Shown piece by piece: positions 15,295 through 23,892 of a DNA stretch of 64,000 nucleotides. Every line of letters begins with the position of its first letter. Within the stretch, counting starts at the first letter, position 1. A program made the translations under genes and the position numbers. The notes beneath the pieces are model-generated. The model made no database searches and was not told the DNA's origin. It saw nothing but the letters and a program-made list of their open reading frames with translations. Source of the DNA: Halorhabdus utahensis DSM 12940 (GTDB lineage Archaea > Halobacteriota > Halobacteria > Halobacteriales > Haloarculaceae); contig NC_013158.1 of assembly GCF_000023945.1 (NCBI RefSeq), positions 806,001-870,000 of the forward strand, in the 5' to 3' direction.

Positions 15295-15659
15295 CTGTCC
15301 CGTCCGACTAGCTGTCTCGGTCGGTAGATATGTTTTGATAGCCATGTCGTTAATGAAACTACCGCATATAAGTATAGATTCGATTGTATAAATAGTATTG
15401 TTACTATTGGTAGTAAGTATTGTATTACGATAGAAGCTACAAACTACCCGGGTATAGCTGGAATTGCGCAGGATGGCGGGGGTGTGGTAACCCATCGAGA
15501 TCCGGTCTCCGCCCGCTTCGGCCCTCCGAACGCCGTTCCCGCCGCCCTGTGCATTTCGACACTGCCCGTTTCCCGTGGGCGTGTGGATCAAAACTGCTCC
15601 TTTTCGGGCGCTGTACCAACCAGCGTGCGGTCTGTGGAGTCAGGCGATTCCGTGCCCCC
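15295..15659. other. 365-bp intergenic region with an AT-rich block
   Basis: No gene is supported. At about 15330-15430 the sequence turns strongly AT-rich (runs such as TATAAATAGTATTGTTAC) in contrast to its flanks. This could hold promoter elements or be a scar of inserted DNA. The remaining bases to 15659 show no clear signal. Confidence 0.5.
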
Positions 15660-15838
15660 TCAAAAAGTGTCACCGCTGATGGCAAAGCCGACCGAGATGA
15701 GTGCGCCGGTGAGCCCGAAGAAGCCGACGATCAGAAGTACCAGTGGCGGATCGTCCCGTCGCACGGTGACGAGGACTCCAAATGCACCGAGGCCGACCAC
15801 GGCCAGACCAACCGTCAGAATCAGATCCGACCACCCAT
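15660..15838 (-). pseudogene. Small two-TM protein gene, probably frameshifted at its start
   Basis: A frame on the minus strand encodes about 58 residues with two hydrophobic helices (LILTVGLAVVGLGAFGVLV and LVLLIVGFFGLTGALISVG) split by RRDD, ending at TGA (15660-15662). No start codon precedes it: the ATG at 15836-15838, which overlaps the end of the upstream gene, is out of frame by one base. Adding one G in its ATGGG run would give a clean MGWSDLILTV start. It may be a decayed or wrongly read partner of the upstream membrane gene, or may start at an internal GTG. Confidence 0.35.
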
Positions 15839-15839
15839 T

Positions 15840-16103
15840 CTAGGACGATTCGAGCGCCGGTTCGAGCTGGGACAGCCACCAGTCAGAGTCGTCGGCTGGC
15901 GAATCGACCGGCTCGGGACGGCCGATTAATCGCCTCAGAGCCGTCCGTCCACCCGTAGCGAACAGCGCGATCAGCGATGCGACCCCGAAGCCGACCACTA
16001 CCGCGGGTGGCACGAGTCCGGTCCGCGCGAACAGGAACGTCAGGATAAAGCCGATGGCTGCCAGCCCGGCCAGCATGCCTCGAAACACCGTGTGGGCACC
16101 CAT
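15840..16103 (-). CDS. Small membrane protein, two TM segments
   Basis: 87 residues. Hydrophobic segments GMLAGLAAIGFILTFLFA and PPAVVVGFGVASLIALFA are followed by a basic then acidic soluble tail (RRLIGRPEP, DDSDWW). No family recognised. It is followed, with overlap, by the frameshifted two-TM frame at 15660-15838, so two small membrane proteins may have formed an operon. Confidence 0.6.
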   Translation of the reverse strand: MGAHTVFRGMLAGLAAIGFILTFLFARTGLVPPAVVVGFGVASLIALFATGGRTALRRLIGRPEPVDSPADDSDWWLSQLEPALESS

Positions 16104-16268
16104 TCGATACGGGATTTCCGTCGAGGGACCCCCTGTATATACCGATATTCGACGATTGGTGGCTAACGCGTTCGCTGCACCAGCAGTTGAGTGAGTGTGC
16201 CGATGATGCCGAGGAACTTACGTCACCGTGAGCTACCATTATCCGTGGGGCATGCGAGTGCTATCCGT

Positions 16269-17129
16269 ATGAGTGATGATTTCGATCTGAGCGCACCTGA
16301 ACTGACCCCCGAGGACCTGCTCGTCCTGGAAGACCCTCGATTCACCGAAGAGAGTGTCGCACTCGTGACGGGCGCAGCCTCCGGCATCGGCCAGGCGACC
16401 GCCGTCGCACTCGCGGCGAACGGCCTGACGGTCGTCGGGGCTGACGTCGACGAAGACGGGCTCGCCGAGACGGACGGTTTGATCGACGAATTCGATCTAC
16501 CTGGCCCGTACCACCCCGTCGAAACTGACCTAACAGACGACGATGCCGTGGACGCCGTCGTCGAGGCCGCCGCCGAGCAAGGCGATCTGCGATACGTCGC
16601 CAACATTGCCGGGATGCAACACATCGATCCGATCGCCGAGTTCCCGATGAAGAAATACGATCTCCTGACGGACATCATGCTTCGCGCCCCCTTCTACACC
16701 GCGAAGCGAGCCATGCCGCACATCCGCGAGACCGAGGACGGCGTGGGAGCCATCGCGAACATGTCCTCGGTGCACGGCCACTACGCGACCCAGGCCAAGC
16801 CGGCCTACATCACGGCCAAACACGGCATTACGGGCCTGACGCGGTCGATCGCCGCCGAGGGCGAGGGTGACCTGCGCGGATTCTCTGTCTCGGTGGGATA
16901 CGTCCTGACGCCGTTGATGGTCAACCAGATCCGGGACACCGCCGCGGAGCGTGGCATCAGCGAGCAGGAAGTCGTCGAGGACGTGATGCTCGGTCAGGCC
17001 CGAACCAAGGAGATGATGACGCCTGCCGAAGTCGCGAACCTCTTCGTCTTCGGCTTTTCGAGCCACGCCAGTCACCTCAACGGCGGCGACCTCTGCTTCG
17101 ACGGCGGCTACACCACCACCTATGAGTGA
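16269..17129 (+). CDS. bdhA: SDR dehydrogenase, likely 3-hydroxybutyrate dehydrogenase
   Basis: 286 residues. NAD(P) motif VTGAASGIGQATAVAL near residue 38, NIAG (for NNAG) near 121, catalytic Ser in NMSSVHG and Tyr-Lys in YITAKHG near 180, and the C-terminal LNGGDLCFDGGYT. The stretch of about 30 residues before the Rossmann fold is longer than usual. It directly precedes a patatin-like gene (23 bp), the pairing known for 3-hydroxybutyrate dehydrogenase BdhA and the polyhydroxyalkanoate depolymerase PhaZh1 of Haloferax mediterranei. I infer the same job: oxidising 3-hydroxybutyrate released from PHA granules. Confidence 0.8.
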   Translation: MSDDFDLSAPELTPEDLLVLEDPRFTEESVALVTGAASGIGQATAVALAANGLTVVGADVDEDGLAETDGLIDEFDLPGPYHPVETDLTDDDAVDAVVEAAAEQGDLRYVANIAGMQHIDPIAEFPMKKYDLLTDIMLRAPFYTAKRAMPHIRETEDGVGAIANMSSVHGHYATQAKPAYITAKHGITGLTRSIAAEGEGDLRGFSVSVGYVLTPLMVNQIRDTAAERGISEQEVVEDVMLGQARTKEMMTPAEVANLFVFGFSSHASHLNGGDLCFDGGYTTTYE

Positions 17130-17152
17130 GTGGCGTGTGAGTCAGTTCACAG

Positions 17153-18118
17153 ATGAGTGAGACGACGAACGTGGCCATCGCCTGCCAGGGCGGCGGCAGC
17201 CACACGGCGTTTACCGCGGGCGTCCTGGAGGAGTTACTCCGGGAGTGTGACTGGGACGAGGAGTTCGAACTCGTCGGGATCAGCGGGACGTCCGGCGGGG
17301 CGTTCAACGCGCTGGCGGTGTGGTACGGGCTGGTCACCGAGGGACCGGACCGCGCGGCCGACCTGGTCACGTCGATCTGGGATGACCTCGCGGCCGACGA
17401 GTACGGCGATCGGCTGCTCAATTCCTGGCTGACGAGCCTCAACCGGCTGGGCGACAGCGGCTGGCCACTCCCCCGGATCAGTCCCTACCAGGTGCCGGGC
17501 AAGGAGATCGGCAAGGAGCGCATCCGCGAGGTACTCGAGACGCACATCGACTTCGATGCGATCCCCGTGTTCTGTCGGCACGAGACGCCGGAACTCGTCG
17601 TCGGAACGGTCAACGTCAACGCGGGCGTCTTCGAGACGTTCGTCGACGAGGACGTCACCGTCGAGGCTGTTCTCGCGTCGGCAGCCGTCCCGAACGTCTT
17701 CGAAGCGGTCGAGATCCACGGCCATTACCACTGGGACGGGCTGTTCTCACAGAACCCACCCGTTCGGGACATGATGCATCAGCCACCCGAGCGCAAGCCC
17801 GAGGAGCTCTGGATCATCCAGATCAATCCCCAGGAACTGGAAGGCGAACCGACGACCTTGGAGGAGATCGCCGACCGGCGAAACGAGCTGTCGGGTAACA
17901 TCTCGCTGAACCAGGAACTGGGGTTCGTCGAGCAGATCAACGAGTGGGTCGCCGAGGGAAAACTTCCGACCGAAGAGTTCGCCCAGACGGAGATCCACCG
18001 CATCGAGATGGGCCGCGATTACCACTGCTCGACGAAACTCGACCGTGATCCGGAGTTCATCGCCGAGCTGATGGATCTCGGTCGATCACAGTGTGGAGCG
18101 TTTCTCGACGAACGGTGA
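17153..18118 (+). CDS. phaZh1: Patatin-like phospholipase family, likely PHA depolymerase
   Basis: 321 residues. The oxyanion-hole loop CQGGGSHTAFTAGVL near residue 11, the nucleophile elbow GTSGG (GxSxG) near 45, and an Asp in HWDGLFSQNP near 202 as the catalytic dyad partner, all as in patatins. No signal peptide, so it acts inside the cell. The bdhA-like gene lies just upstream; haloarchaeal PhaZh1 is a granule-bound patatin-like PHA depolymerase, which fits. A phospholipase role remains possible. Confidence 0.75.
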   Translation: MSETTNVAIACQGGGSHTAFTAGVLEELLRECDWDEEFELVGISGTSGGAFNALAVWYGLVTEGPDRAADLVTSIWDDLAADEYGDRLLNSWLTSLNRLGDSGWPLPRISPYQVPGKEIGKERIREVLETHIDFDAIPVFCRHETPELVVGTVNVNAGVFETFVDEDVTVEAVLASAAVPNVFEAVEIHGHYHWDGLFSQNPPVRDMMHQPPERKPEELWIIQINPQELEGEPTTLEEIADRRNELSGNISLNQELGFVEQINEWVAEGKLPTEEFAQTEIHRIEMGRDYHCSTKLDRDPEFIAELMDLGRSQCGAFLDER

Positions 18119-18196
18119 GTGGGTCAGCCGAGTGGCCAGCAGTCCAGACGCATTCAGCGCGGGATTTTTGCTCGACACACGAGTAGCGAAACCCCA

Positions 18197-18883
18197 ATGA
18201 ATCTCCCGTATCCACACTTCCAGATCAACTACAAAGTGTACCCGGGGACGTGGGGGGCTGACGGCCTGGCGCTGGCCGAGAAAGTCGAACAGGTGAGCGA
18301 CGAGACCGGCGCAAATTTCGTCCTGACGCCACAGGTGCCTGATATTCGGCTGGTCGCCAGGGAAACCGACCTACCCGTCACCGCGCCGGCCGTCGATCCC
18401 GTCGAGCCGGGTCGCGGCATGGGAAAGCTCCTCCCCGAGGCACTCGCGGAAGCTGGCGCGGTCGGTGCGGTCATCAACCACGCCGAGAACCGCGATACCC
18501 TCGCCGACATCGAACGGAAGATCGACCGGTGCCAGGCCGTCGGGCTGGACGCGATTGTCTGCGTCGACAGCGTGGCGATGGGACGAGCCGTCGCGGCATT
18601 CGAACCGGACCAGCTGCTCTTTGAGCGCCCCGGCGACATCTCGACCGACCGGGCGATCTCTCGAAGTCATCCCGACCGCATCGAGGCGTTTCTCGCCATG
18701 CGTGACGAGGTGGCTCCGGACACGAAGGTCCGCGTCGGCGGTGGAATCTCGACCGCCGAAGCTGTCGATCGGGCCTTCGAACTCGGGGTGGACGCGACCG
18801 GTGCGGCCTCGGCGATCGCGACCGCTGATGATCCCGCGAATCAACTCCGAAAGATCGGCGAGGTCGTCGCCGCACTCAGCTGA
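18197..18883 (+). CDS. Triose-phosphate isomerase-like TIM barrel
   Basis: 228 residues, the size of archaeal TpiA. Active-site features can be placed: NYK at residues 10-12 (TIM Asn-Lys), NHAENR near 94 (TIM His) and an aligned Glu in LLFERPGDIS near 140. The flexible loop that normally reads PPELIGTG is altered to RPGDISTDRA, while the phosphate loop VGGGIS and DATGAASA are kept. This may be a paralogue with changed substrate rather than the glycolytic enzyme. It lies among pentose phosphate genes but is not tightly linked to any. Confidence 0.7.
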   Translation: MNLPYPHFQINYKVYPGTWGADGLALAEKVEQVSDETGANFVLTPQVPDIRLVARETDLPVTAPAVDPVEPGRGMGKLLPEALAEAGAVGAVINHAENRDTLADIERKIDRCQAVGLDAIVCVDSVAMGRAVAAFEPDQLLFERPGDISTDRAISRSHPDRIEAFLAMRDEVAPDTKVRVGGGISTAEAVDRAFELGVDATGAASAIATADDPANQLRKIGEVVAALS

Positions 18884-18950
18884 GGGCCAAGTCAGAAGAG
18901 GCGTCGAGCGGGTATGTTAAGACCCGGGGAAGCGAATATTCGATCGAACA

Positions 18951-19790
18951 ATGCCTGTCCCAACCACGACACTGCCGAGTGGCGACGAACTGCCCGTCGT
19001 CGGCAAAGGAACGTACGAACTCGAGGGTGAGACCGTCCAGGAACCGGTCGAGATCGCGCTCGAGTCGGGGTACACCCACGTCGACACCGCCGAGGGGTAC
19101 ATGAACGAGGCCGCGCTGGGCGAGGTCCTGGCCGAGCACGACCGCGAGGACCTTTTGTTGACCTCGAAGGTACTCCCCAAGCACCTCAACTACGAGTCGG
19201 TGATCGAGACGGCCAAACAGACCCTGGCAGACCTCGGGACGGACTATCTCGACCTCTATCTGATCCACTGGCCGAACCCGGCGATCTCCGTGCGCGAGAC
19301 GATGGATGCGATGGCCACGCTCAAAGCGGAGGGGCTGGTCCGGAACGTGGGTGTCTCGAACTTCAGCCGCTACCAGCTGAGTGCTGCCCAGCACGTCGCC
19401 GACGTGCCGATCGCGGTCAATCAGATCGAGTTCAATCCCTACTTCCAGCGCACCGAACTCGTCGAGTACTGCCAGGACAACGACATCGTCGTCGAGGCGG
19501 CCGCGCCGATCGCCCGGGGCGAAGTTCTCTCGGATCCGACACTGCAGGAACTGGGCGAGAAATACGACAAGACGCCCGTTCAGGTCGCCCTCCGGTGGGC
19601 GGTCGAGAAGGATATCGTCGTGCTTCCGCGCTCGACCTCCCGAAGTCACATCGAGGAGAACGTCGATCTCTTCGACTTCGAACTCGACGACGACGAGCAC
19701 GCCCGCATCGACGACCTCGATCGTGGCGAACCGTCCTACGACGACCGCGCCCGATCGTGGGACGACGAGGTCTGGGGCATGGCGGAGTAA
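18951..19790 (+). CDS. Aldo/keto reductase
   Basis: 279 residues, a typical AKR barrel. The catalytic tetrad is visible: Asp and Tyr in HVDTAEGYMNE near residue 44, Lys in LLTSKVLP near 70 and His in LYLIHWP near 103. NADPH-binding VLPRSTS lies near residue 225. Likely reduces sugar aldehydes or other carbonyls; in this context xylose or a sugar-derived aldehyde is possible, but no motif fixes the substrate. Ends 78 bp before the convergent transaldolase gene. Confidence 0.85.
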   Translation: MPVPTTTLPSGDELPVVGKGTYELEGETVQEPVEIALESGYTHVDTAEGYMNEAALGEVLAEHDREDLLLTSKVLPKHLNYESVIETAKQTLADLGTDYLDLYLIHWPNPAISVRETMDAMATLKAEGLVRNVGVSNFSRYQLSAAQHVADVPIAVNQIEFNPYFQRTELVEYCQDNDIVVEAAAPIARGEVLSDPTLQELGEKYDKTPVQVALRWAVEKDIVVLPRSTSRSHIEENVDLFDFELDDDEHARIDDLDRGEPSYDDRARSWDDEVWGMAE

Positions 19791-19868
19791 CGACGGCTGA
19801 TCAAATCGCATCGCTGGAGGTCAGTTTCTCCGTTCTATCGACCGCGTGAAAACGAAGATGTCGCGTCG

Positions 19869-20525
19869 TTACTTCAGTGCGGGACTCTCGCGGTCGCCCC
19901 AGTCGTCGAGGAAGGCCTCGAGCCCGCTGTCGGTGCGGGGGTGGTCGAACATCTTGTCGGCGACGCTCGGCGGCAGCGTGGCGATGTCCGCGCCGGCCTT
20001 GGCGACCTCCTGGACGTGGTAGGGGTGGCGGAGCGACGCCGCGAGGATGTCCGTCTCGAAGTCGTAGTTGTCGTAGACCTCGCGGATGTCCTCGATGAGG
20101 CCGACGCCGTCGTGACCGTTGTCGTCGAGGCGGCCGATGAACGGCGAGACCATTGTCGCGCCGTTCTTCGCGGCGATGAGTGCCTGGTTGACGGAGAAGA
20201 TCAGCGTGATGTTGGTCTGGACACCCTCCGCGGTGAGTGTCCGGAGAGCCTTCATGCCGTCGCGGGTCATCGGCAGCTTGACCGCGATGTTGTCGCCCCA
20301 GGTGTCGTACTCCCGGGCCTCCTCGAGCATCTCCTCGTAGTCGGTCGCGATGACCTCGACGCTGATCGGGCCATCGACGAACTCCGTCAGCTCGTCGATG
20401 ATGTCCCGGTACTCCCGGTCGGTCCCGGCGACCAGCGACGGGTTCGTCGTGACCCCGTCGACCAGCCCGAGTTCGTATGCTTCCCGTACGTTTTCGACTT
20501 CCGCTGAATCAATGTATGTTCTCAT
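19869..20525 (-). CDS. tal: Transaldolase / fructose-6-phosphate aldolase family
   Basis: 218 residues, the short class. The N-terminal YIDSAEVENVREAYELG, GVTTNPSLV near residue 25, the Schiff-base Lys in NIAVKLPMT near residue 84, and ATLPPSVADKM near 183 are family marks. Transfers dihydroxyacetone units between sugar phosphates in the non-oxidative pentose phosphate pathway; the FSA subtype that splits fructose-6-phosphate cannot be excluded. Follows the transketolase genes after 22 bp on the same strand, so tktA-tktB-tal form one operon. Confidence 0.9.
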   Translation of the reverse strand: MRTYIDSAEVENVREAYELGLVDGVTTNPSLVAGTDREYRDIIDELTEFVDGPISVEVIATDYEEMLEEAREYDTWGDNIAVKLPMTRDGMKALRTLTAEGVQTNITLIFSVNQALIAAKNGATMVSPFIGRLDDNGHDGVGLIEDIREVYDNYDFETDILAASLRHPYHVQEVAKAGADIATLPPSVADKMFDHPRTDSGLEAFLDDWGDRESPALK

Positions 20526-20547
20526 GGTTGCAATCCTCCTAGTCGGC

Positions 20548-21480
20548 TTACGCCAGTAGGTCTTTCGCTGCTTCGGCGATGTCTTCGCCGGTAAATCCGT
20601 AGTAGTCGTAGAGATCCAGCCCGTTGCCGGAGGTCCCGAACTCGTCTTCGATGCCGACGCGCTTCATCGGGGTCGGCTGGTTCTCGGCCAGCACTTCGGC
20701 GACCGCGCTGCCCAGCCCGCCGATGACGTTGTGGTCCTCTGCGGTGAGGACAGCACCGGTCTGCTCGGCGGACTCGACGATGAGTTCCTCGTCGATGGGT
20801 TTGATCGTCGACATGTTGATCACACGAGCGTCGACGCCCGCCTCGGCCAGGACTTCGGCGGCTTCCTGGACGACGTGGACCATCGCACCGTGAGCGATCA
20901 GCGTCACATCCGAGCCATCGCGAAGGACCTCGCCCTTGCCAATTTCCGGCTCGTAATCGTCCTCGTCGTGGATGACGGGGACGGATTCACGGATGAGTCG
21001 GAGGTAGGCGGGATCGTCGTCCTCGGCGAGGGCAGTCACGAGCGCGTTGGCCTCGACGGCGTCGGCCGGCGAGATGACGCGCATGTTCGGCAGCCCACGG
21101 TACGCCGAGATGTCCTCGATGGTCTGGGCGCTGGGGCCGTCCTCGCCCGTGATGACGCCGGCGTGGCTGCCGACGACGGTCACGTTGCGCTTCGGGCGGG
21201 CGATCTGCTGACGCACCTGCTCGAAGCCACGCTCGGAGAAGATGGCGAAGGTGTTGGCAAAGACAGGGCGACCGGTTTCGGCGATGCCGGCCGCCGTCGC
21301 GAACAGATCCTGCTCGGAGATACCGACGTTGATCCAGCGCTCGGGGAGTTCGTCACGGAACCAGCCCCCGCGGGTGGATTTCGCCAGGTCGGCGTCCATG
21401 ACGATGAAGTCCTCACGTTCCTCAGCCTCGCGAAGCAGTCCGTTCCCGAAGCCGTTCCGGGTCGAAATCTTCTCGCTCAT
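20548..21480 (-). CDS. tktB: Transketolase, C-terminal subunit
   Basis: 310 residues covering the pyrimidine-binding and C-terminal domains of transketolase. Seen: WINVGISEQDLFATAAGIA near residue 48 (the Glu that activates thiamine diphosphate), SHAGVITGEDGPSAQ near 103, and the C-terminal ITAEDHN-type VLTAEDHNVIGGLG. Works with TktA, as split transketolases occur in many archaea. The ATG overlaps the tktA stop as ATGA, which fits a 1:1 complex. Confidence 0.93.
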   Translation of the reverse strand: MSEKISTRNGFGNGLLREAEEREDFIVMDADLAKSTRGGWFRDELPERWINVGISEQDLFATAAGIAETGRPVFANTFAIFSERGFEQVRQQIARPKRNVTVVGSHAGVITGEDGPSAQTIEDISAYRGLPNMRVISPADAVEANALVTALAEDDDPAYLRLIRESVPVIHDEDDYEPEIGKGEVLRDGSDVTLIAHGAMVHVVQEAAEVLAEAGVDARVINMSTIKPIDEELIVESAEQTGAVLTAEDHNVIGGLGSAVAEVLAENQPTPMKRVGIEDEFGTSGNGLDLYDYYGFTGEDIAEAAKDLLA

Positions 21481-22376
21481 TTCGTGCTCACCTCCACGGT
21501 GTCGGGGTCAAAGCCAAGCTCTTCCATCGCCTCGTCGAGTTCGTCGTCGGTGATCGCCCCGGCGTGATAGCCGTTGGGCTGGGCCTCCATGAAGTCGATC
21601 GGGTAGCCCTTGACGGTGTTTGCGATCAGCAGGCGCGGGCCGTCCGCGTCGTTGATCTCCTCGAAGGCCTCGGCGATCTCGCCGAAGTCGTGGCCGTCGA
21701 CCTCCCAGACGTCCCACCGGAAGGCCTCGAACTTCTCGGCCAGCGGATCGATCTCCATCGTCTCGGCGACGGGGAGATCGTTCTGTTTCTTGTTGCGGTC
21801 GACGATCGCGACGACGTCGAGTTCCTTCTCGCCCGCGGACATCGCGGCTTCCCAGATGTTGCCTTCCTGGGTCTCGCCGTCGCCCAGGATGGCGTAGACG
21901 TCGTAGTCACGGTCGTCGAAGTCGGCTCCCATCGCCTGTCCGTTCGCGTACGAGAGACCCTGACCGAGCGAGCCCGACGGGAATTCGACGCCCGGGACCT
22001 TCGGCGAGGAGTGGCCCGGCAGTTCCCCGCCAAGCCGGCGGAACTCCTCGTTGGGGTCACAGTCGACGAAGTCGTATCGAGCGAGCAACGCGTACAGAAC
22101 CGGACACGCGTGACCTTTACTGTAGATGAGACGGTCACGATCCGGATCCGACGGGTTCGCGGGATCGACGTTCAGTTCCTCGTTGTACAGCCAGAGCAGA
22201 TACTCGACGGCCGAAAGCGAACCGCCTGGATGCCCTGACTGGGCCGCATAGACCATCTCGATGATGTCCCTGCGAACCTCCTGTGCTGTCTGGCGATACT
22301 GGTCGATTCGATCGTCCAGATCACCATCTGACGTACTATTTCCAGGCAAAGTTTTCACCCGGCGAGATTTTCCCAT
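21477..22376 (-). CDS. tktA: Transketolase, N-terminal (thiamine diphosphate-binding) subunit
   Basis: 299 residues from the ATG at 22376 (the frame is open 14 codons further, from a GTG). Marks: AQSGHPGGSLSAVEYLLWLY near residue 42, SKGHACPVLYALLA near 80 and the ThDP/metal motif LGDGETQEGNIWEA near 158, with DRNKKQ for the metal ligand Asn. Transfers two-carbon units between xylulose-5-phosphate, ribose-5-phosphate and erythrose-4-phosphate. First gene of the tktA-tktB-tal operon. An AT-rich AAGCTTTTTACTG lies just before the ATG. Confidence 0.93.
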   Translation of the reverse strand: MGKSRRVKTLPGNSTSDGDLDDRIDQYRQTAQEVRRDIIEMVYAAQSGHPGGSLSAVEYLLWLYNEELNVDPANPSDPDRDRLIYSKGHACPVLYALLARYDFVDCDPNEEFRRLGGELPGHSSPKVPGVEFPSGSLGQGLSYANGQAMGADFDDRDYDVYAILGDGETQEGNIWEAAMSAGEKELDVVAIVDRNKKQNDLPVAETMEIDPLAEKFEAFRWDVWEVDGHDFGEIAEAFEEINDADGPRLLIANTVKGYPIDFMEAQPNGYHAGAITDDELDEAMEELGFDPDTVEVSTK

Positions 22377-22508
22377 TTCGGCAGTAAAAAGCTTCCTATC
22401 GGCCGTAGTCACCGCCACGACGCGGCCCCCTTTTGACGGATGAACGATGGAACCGCAGCGCAGTGAACCCGTGGAAGGTGCAAGCGTCTGCGGCCGATAT
22501 AACCCCGC

Positions 22509-23684
22509 TCAAGAGAGGATATCGGCGAGTCTGTCGGCGGTCGTCGCCGGATCGGGATCGGAGACGAACTCCGCCATCGTGGACTTGACTTCGATGAGTT
22601 GCTCGGGATGGACCGCCAGACCGTGGGCCATCGACGGGACCTGTGAGGTGGCGGCGTCGAAGTCCGCCTGCTGATCCTGAAGGAAGTCCGTGAACTCCGA
22701 GCGATCGGTGTCGGTCCGGGGTGGGGTCGAACCTTTGTGACGATTGAACGCGGTCTGTGCCTCGCGGGAGCCGGCGTAGGCGAGGAACTCGTCGATCGCC
22801 GTCGTGTCGCCGGCAGTACTCGACGGGATGAGCGCGTCCATGTTGATGGGATACTCGCCCGCAGTCCCCGGGAACGGGATCGTATCCCAAGTCTCGCCGT
22901 AGTCGTCCTGATCGTACGCGCTGGCAGCCCAGTCGCCCATCAGGAACAGCGCCCCCTCGTCGTCGACAAAGTGGGCGTTGGCGTCGGGCAGCGAGGAGAA
23001 CTGCGCGTCGTCGTTGGCGAATTCCAGATAGCGTGCCAGAATCGAAAGCGTCGACGCGATGGCATCGCGGTGGCGGTCGGCATCCCCGTTGATGATGTCC
23101 CGATACGTCTGGGGATCGGTCTCCCCGAGGACGATCGTCTCCCAGACGTGGATCGCTCCCCAGGGGTTCCGGAGTGCCATCAAGAACGGCGCGACGTCGA
23201 GGGCATCATCGAGTTGTTCGAGGACGTCGACGAACGCTTGCGGTGAGTTGACGTCGATATTGACACCGGCTCGCTCGACCATCTCGACGTTGTAAAACAG
23301 GTTGTTGATCCGGTGGATGTTCAGCGGGATTGCGTAGTAACTGCCGTCGAAGCGGACCTGTTCTTTGGCCCCCTCGGTGAAGGCATCCACGAGCCCGTTC
23401 TCTTCCCAGACATCGGTGATGTCACGGACTGCACCGGTATCGATGTACGGCGTGATGTGCTGGCCCGGCCATTCGATCCAGGCGTCCGGGGCCCGTTCCT
23501 GAAGGATCCGGATCTTCACCCGGATAGAGAGATCGTCGGCCGACGTCGTCGTCTCCTCGACGGCATACGACGTTCGGCGCTCGTAGCCATCAACGAGCGC
23601 GTTCAGCGCCGCCCCGCCCCACTCAGCCCCCACTAATTGGTGCAGGAGTTCAAACCGCTTTTGTGCCGGTTCGGTCTGTGCCAT
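22509..23684 (-). CDS. Sugar ABC-transporter substrate-binding protein fold without export signal
   Basis: 391 residues from the ATG at 23684. The body resembles MalE-type sugar-binding proteins: an N-terminal lobe start (VDGYERRT), AIPLNIHRINNLFYNVEMVERAGV near residue 115, ALFLMGDWAASAYD near 240, and SREAQTAFNRHKGSTPPRTD near 315. Unlike transported versions it has no Tat or Sec signal and no lipobox; the fold starts at once. No permease or ATPase gene adjoins. It might act as a cytoplasmic sugar sensor, or be an isolated binding protein with a lost leader. Divergent from the GH4 gene. Confidence 0.75.
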   Translation of the reverse strand: MAQTEPAQKRFELLHQLVGAEWGGAALNALVDGYERRTSYAVEETTTSADDLSIRVKIRILQERAPDAWIEWPGQHITPYIDTGAVRDITDVWEENGLVDAFTEGAKEQVRFDGSYYAIPLNIHRINNLFYNVEMVERAGVNIDVNSPQAFVDVLEQLDDALDVAPFLMALRNPWGAIHVWETIVLGETDPQTYRDIINGDADRHRDAIASTLSILARYLEFANDDAQFSSLPDANAHFVDDEGALFLMGDWAASAYDQDDYGETWDTIPFPGTAGEYPINMDALIPSSTAGDTTAIDEFLAYAGSREAQTAFNRHKGSTPPRTDTDRSEFTDFLQDQQADFDAATSQVPSMAHGLAVHPEQLIEVKSTMAEFVSDPDPATTADRLADILS

Positions 23685-23892
23685 GTGGTGGAGGTAAATC
23701 ACCGACGCCCTTAAGCGTATGTCCACATCGGCCGGTCCATTACGGAGATAGGGTCAATTCGACCGGTCATGCGTCGGTCCATTCGGCCGCTGTCGGCCAT
23801 TTTTGTAACTGTGAGGAACAATCCGTTCCGATTTTCGAAAGCACTATACGATCGCCTGGACCAAAGGTACCCGGAGTCCCTGACGACACACA

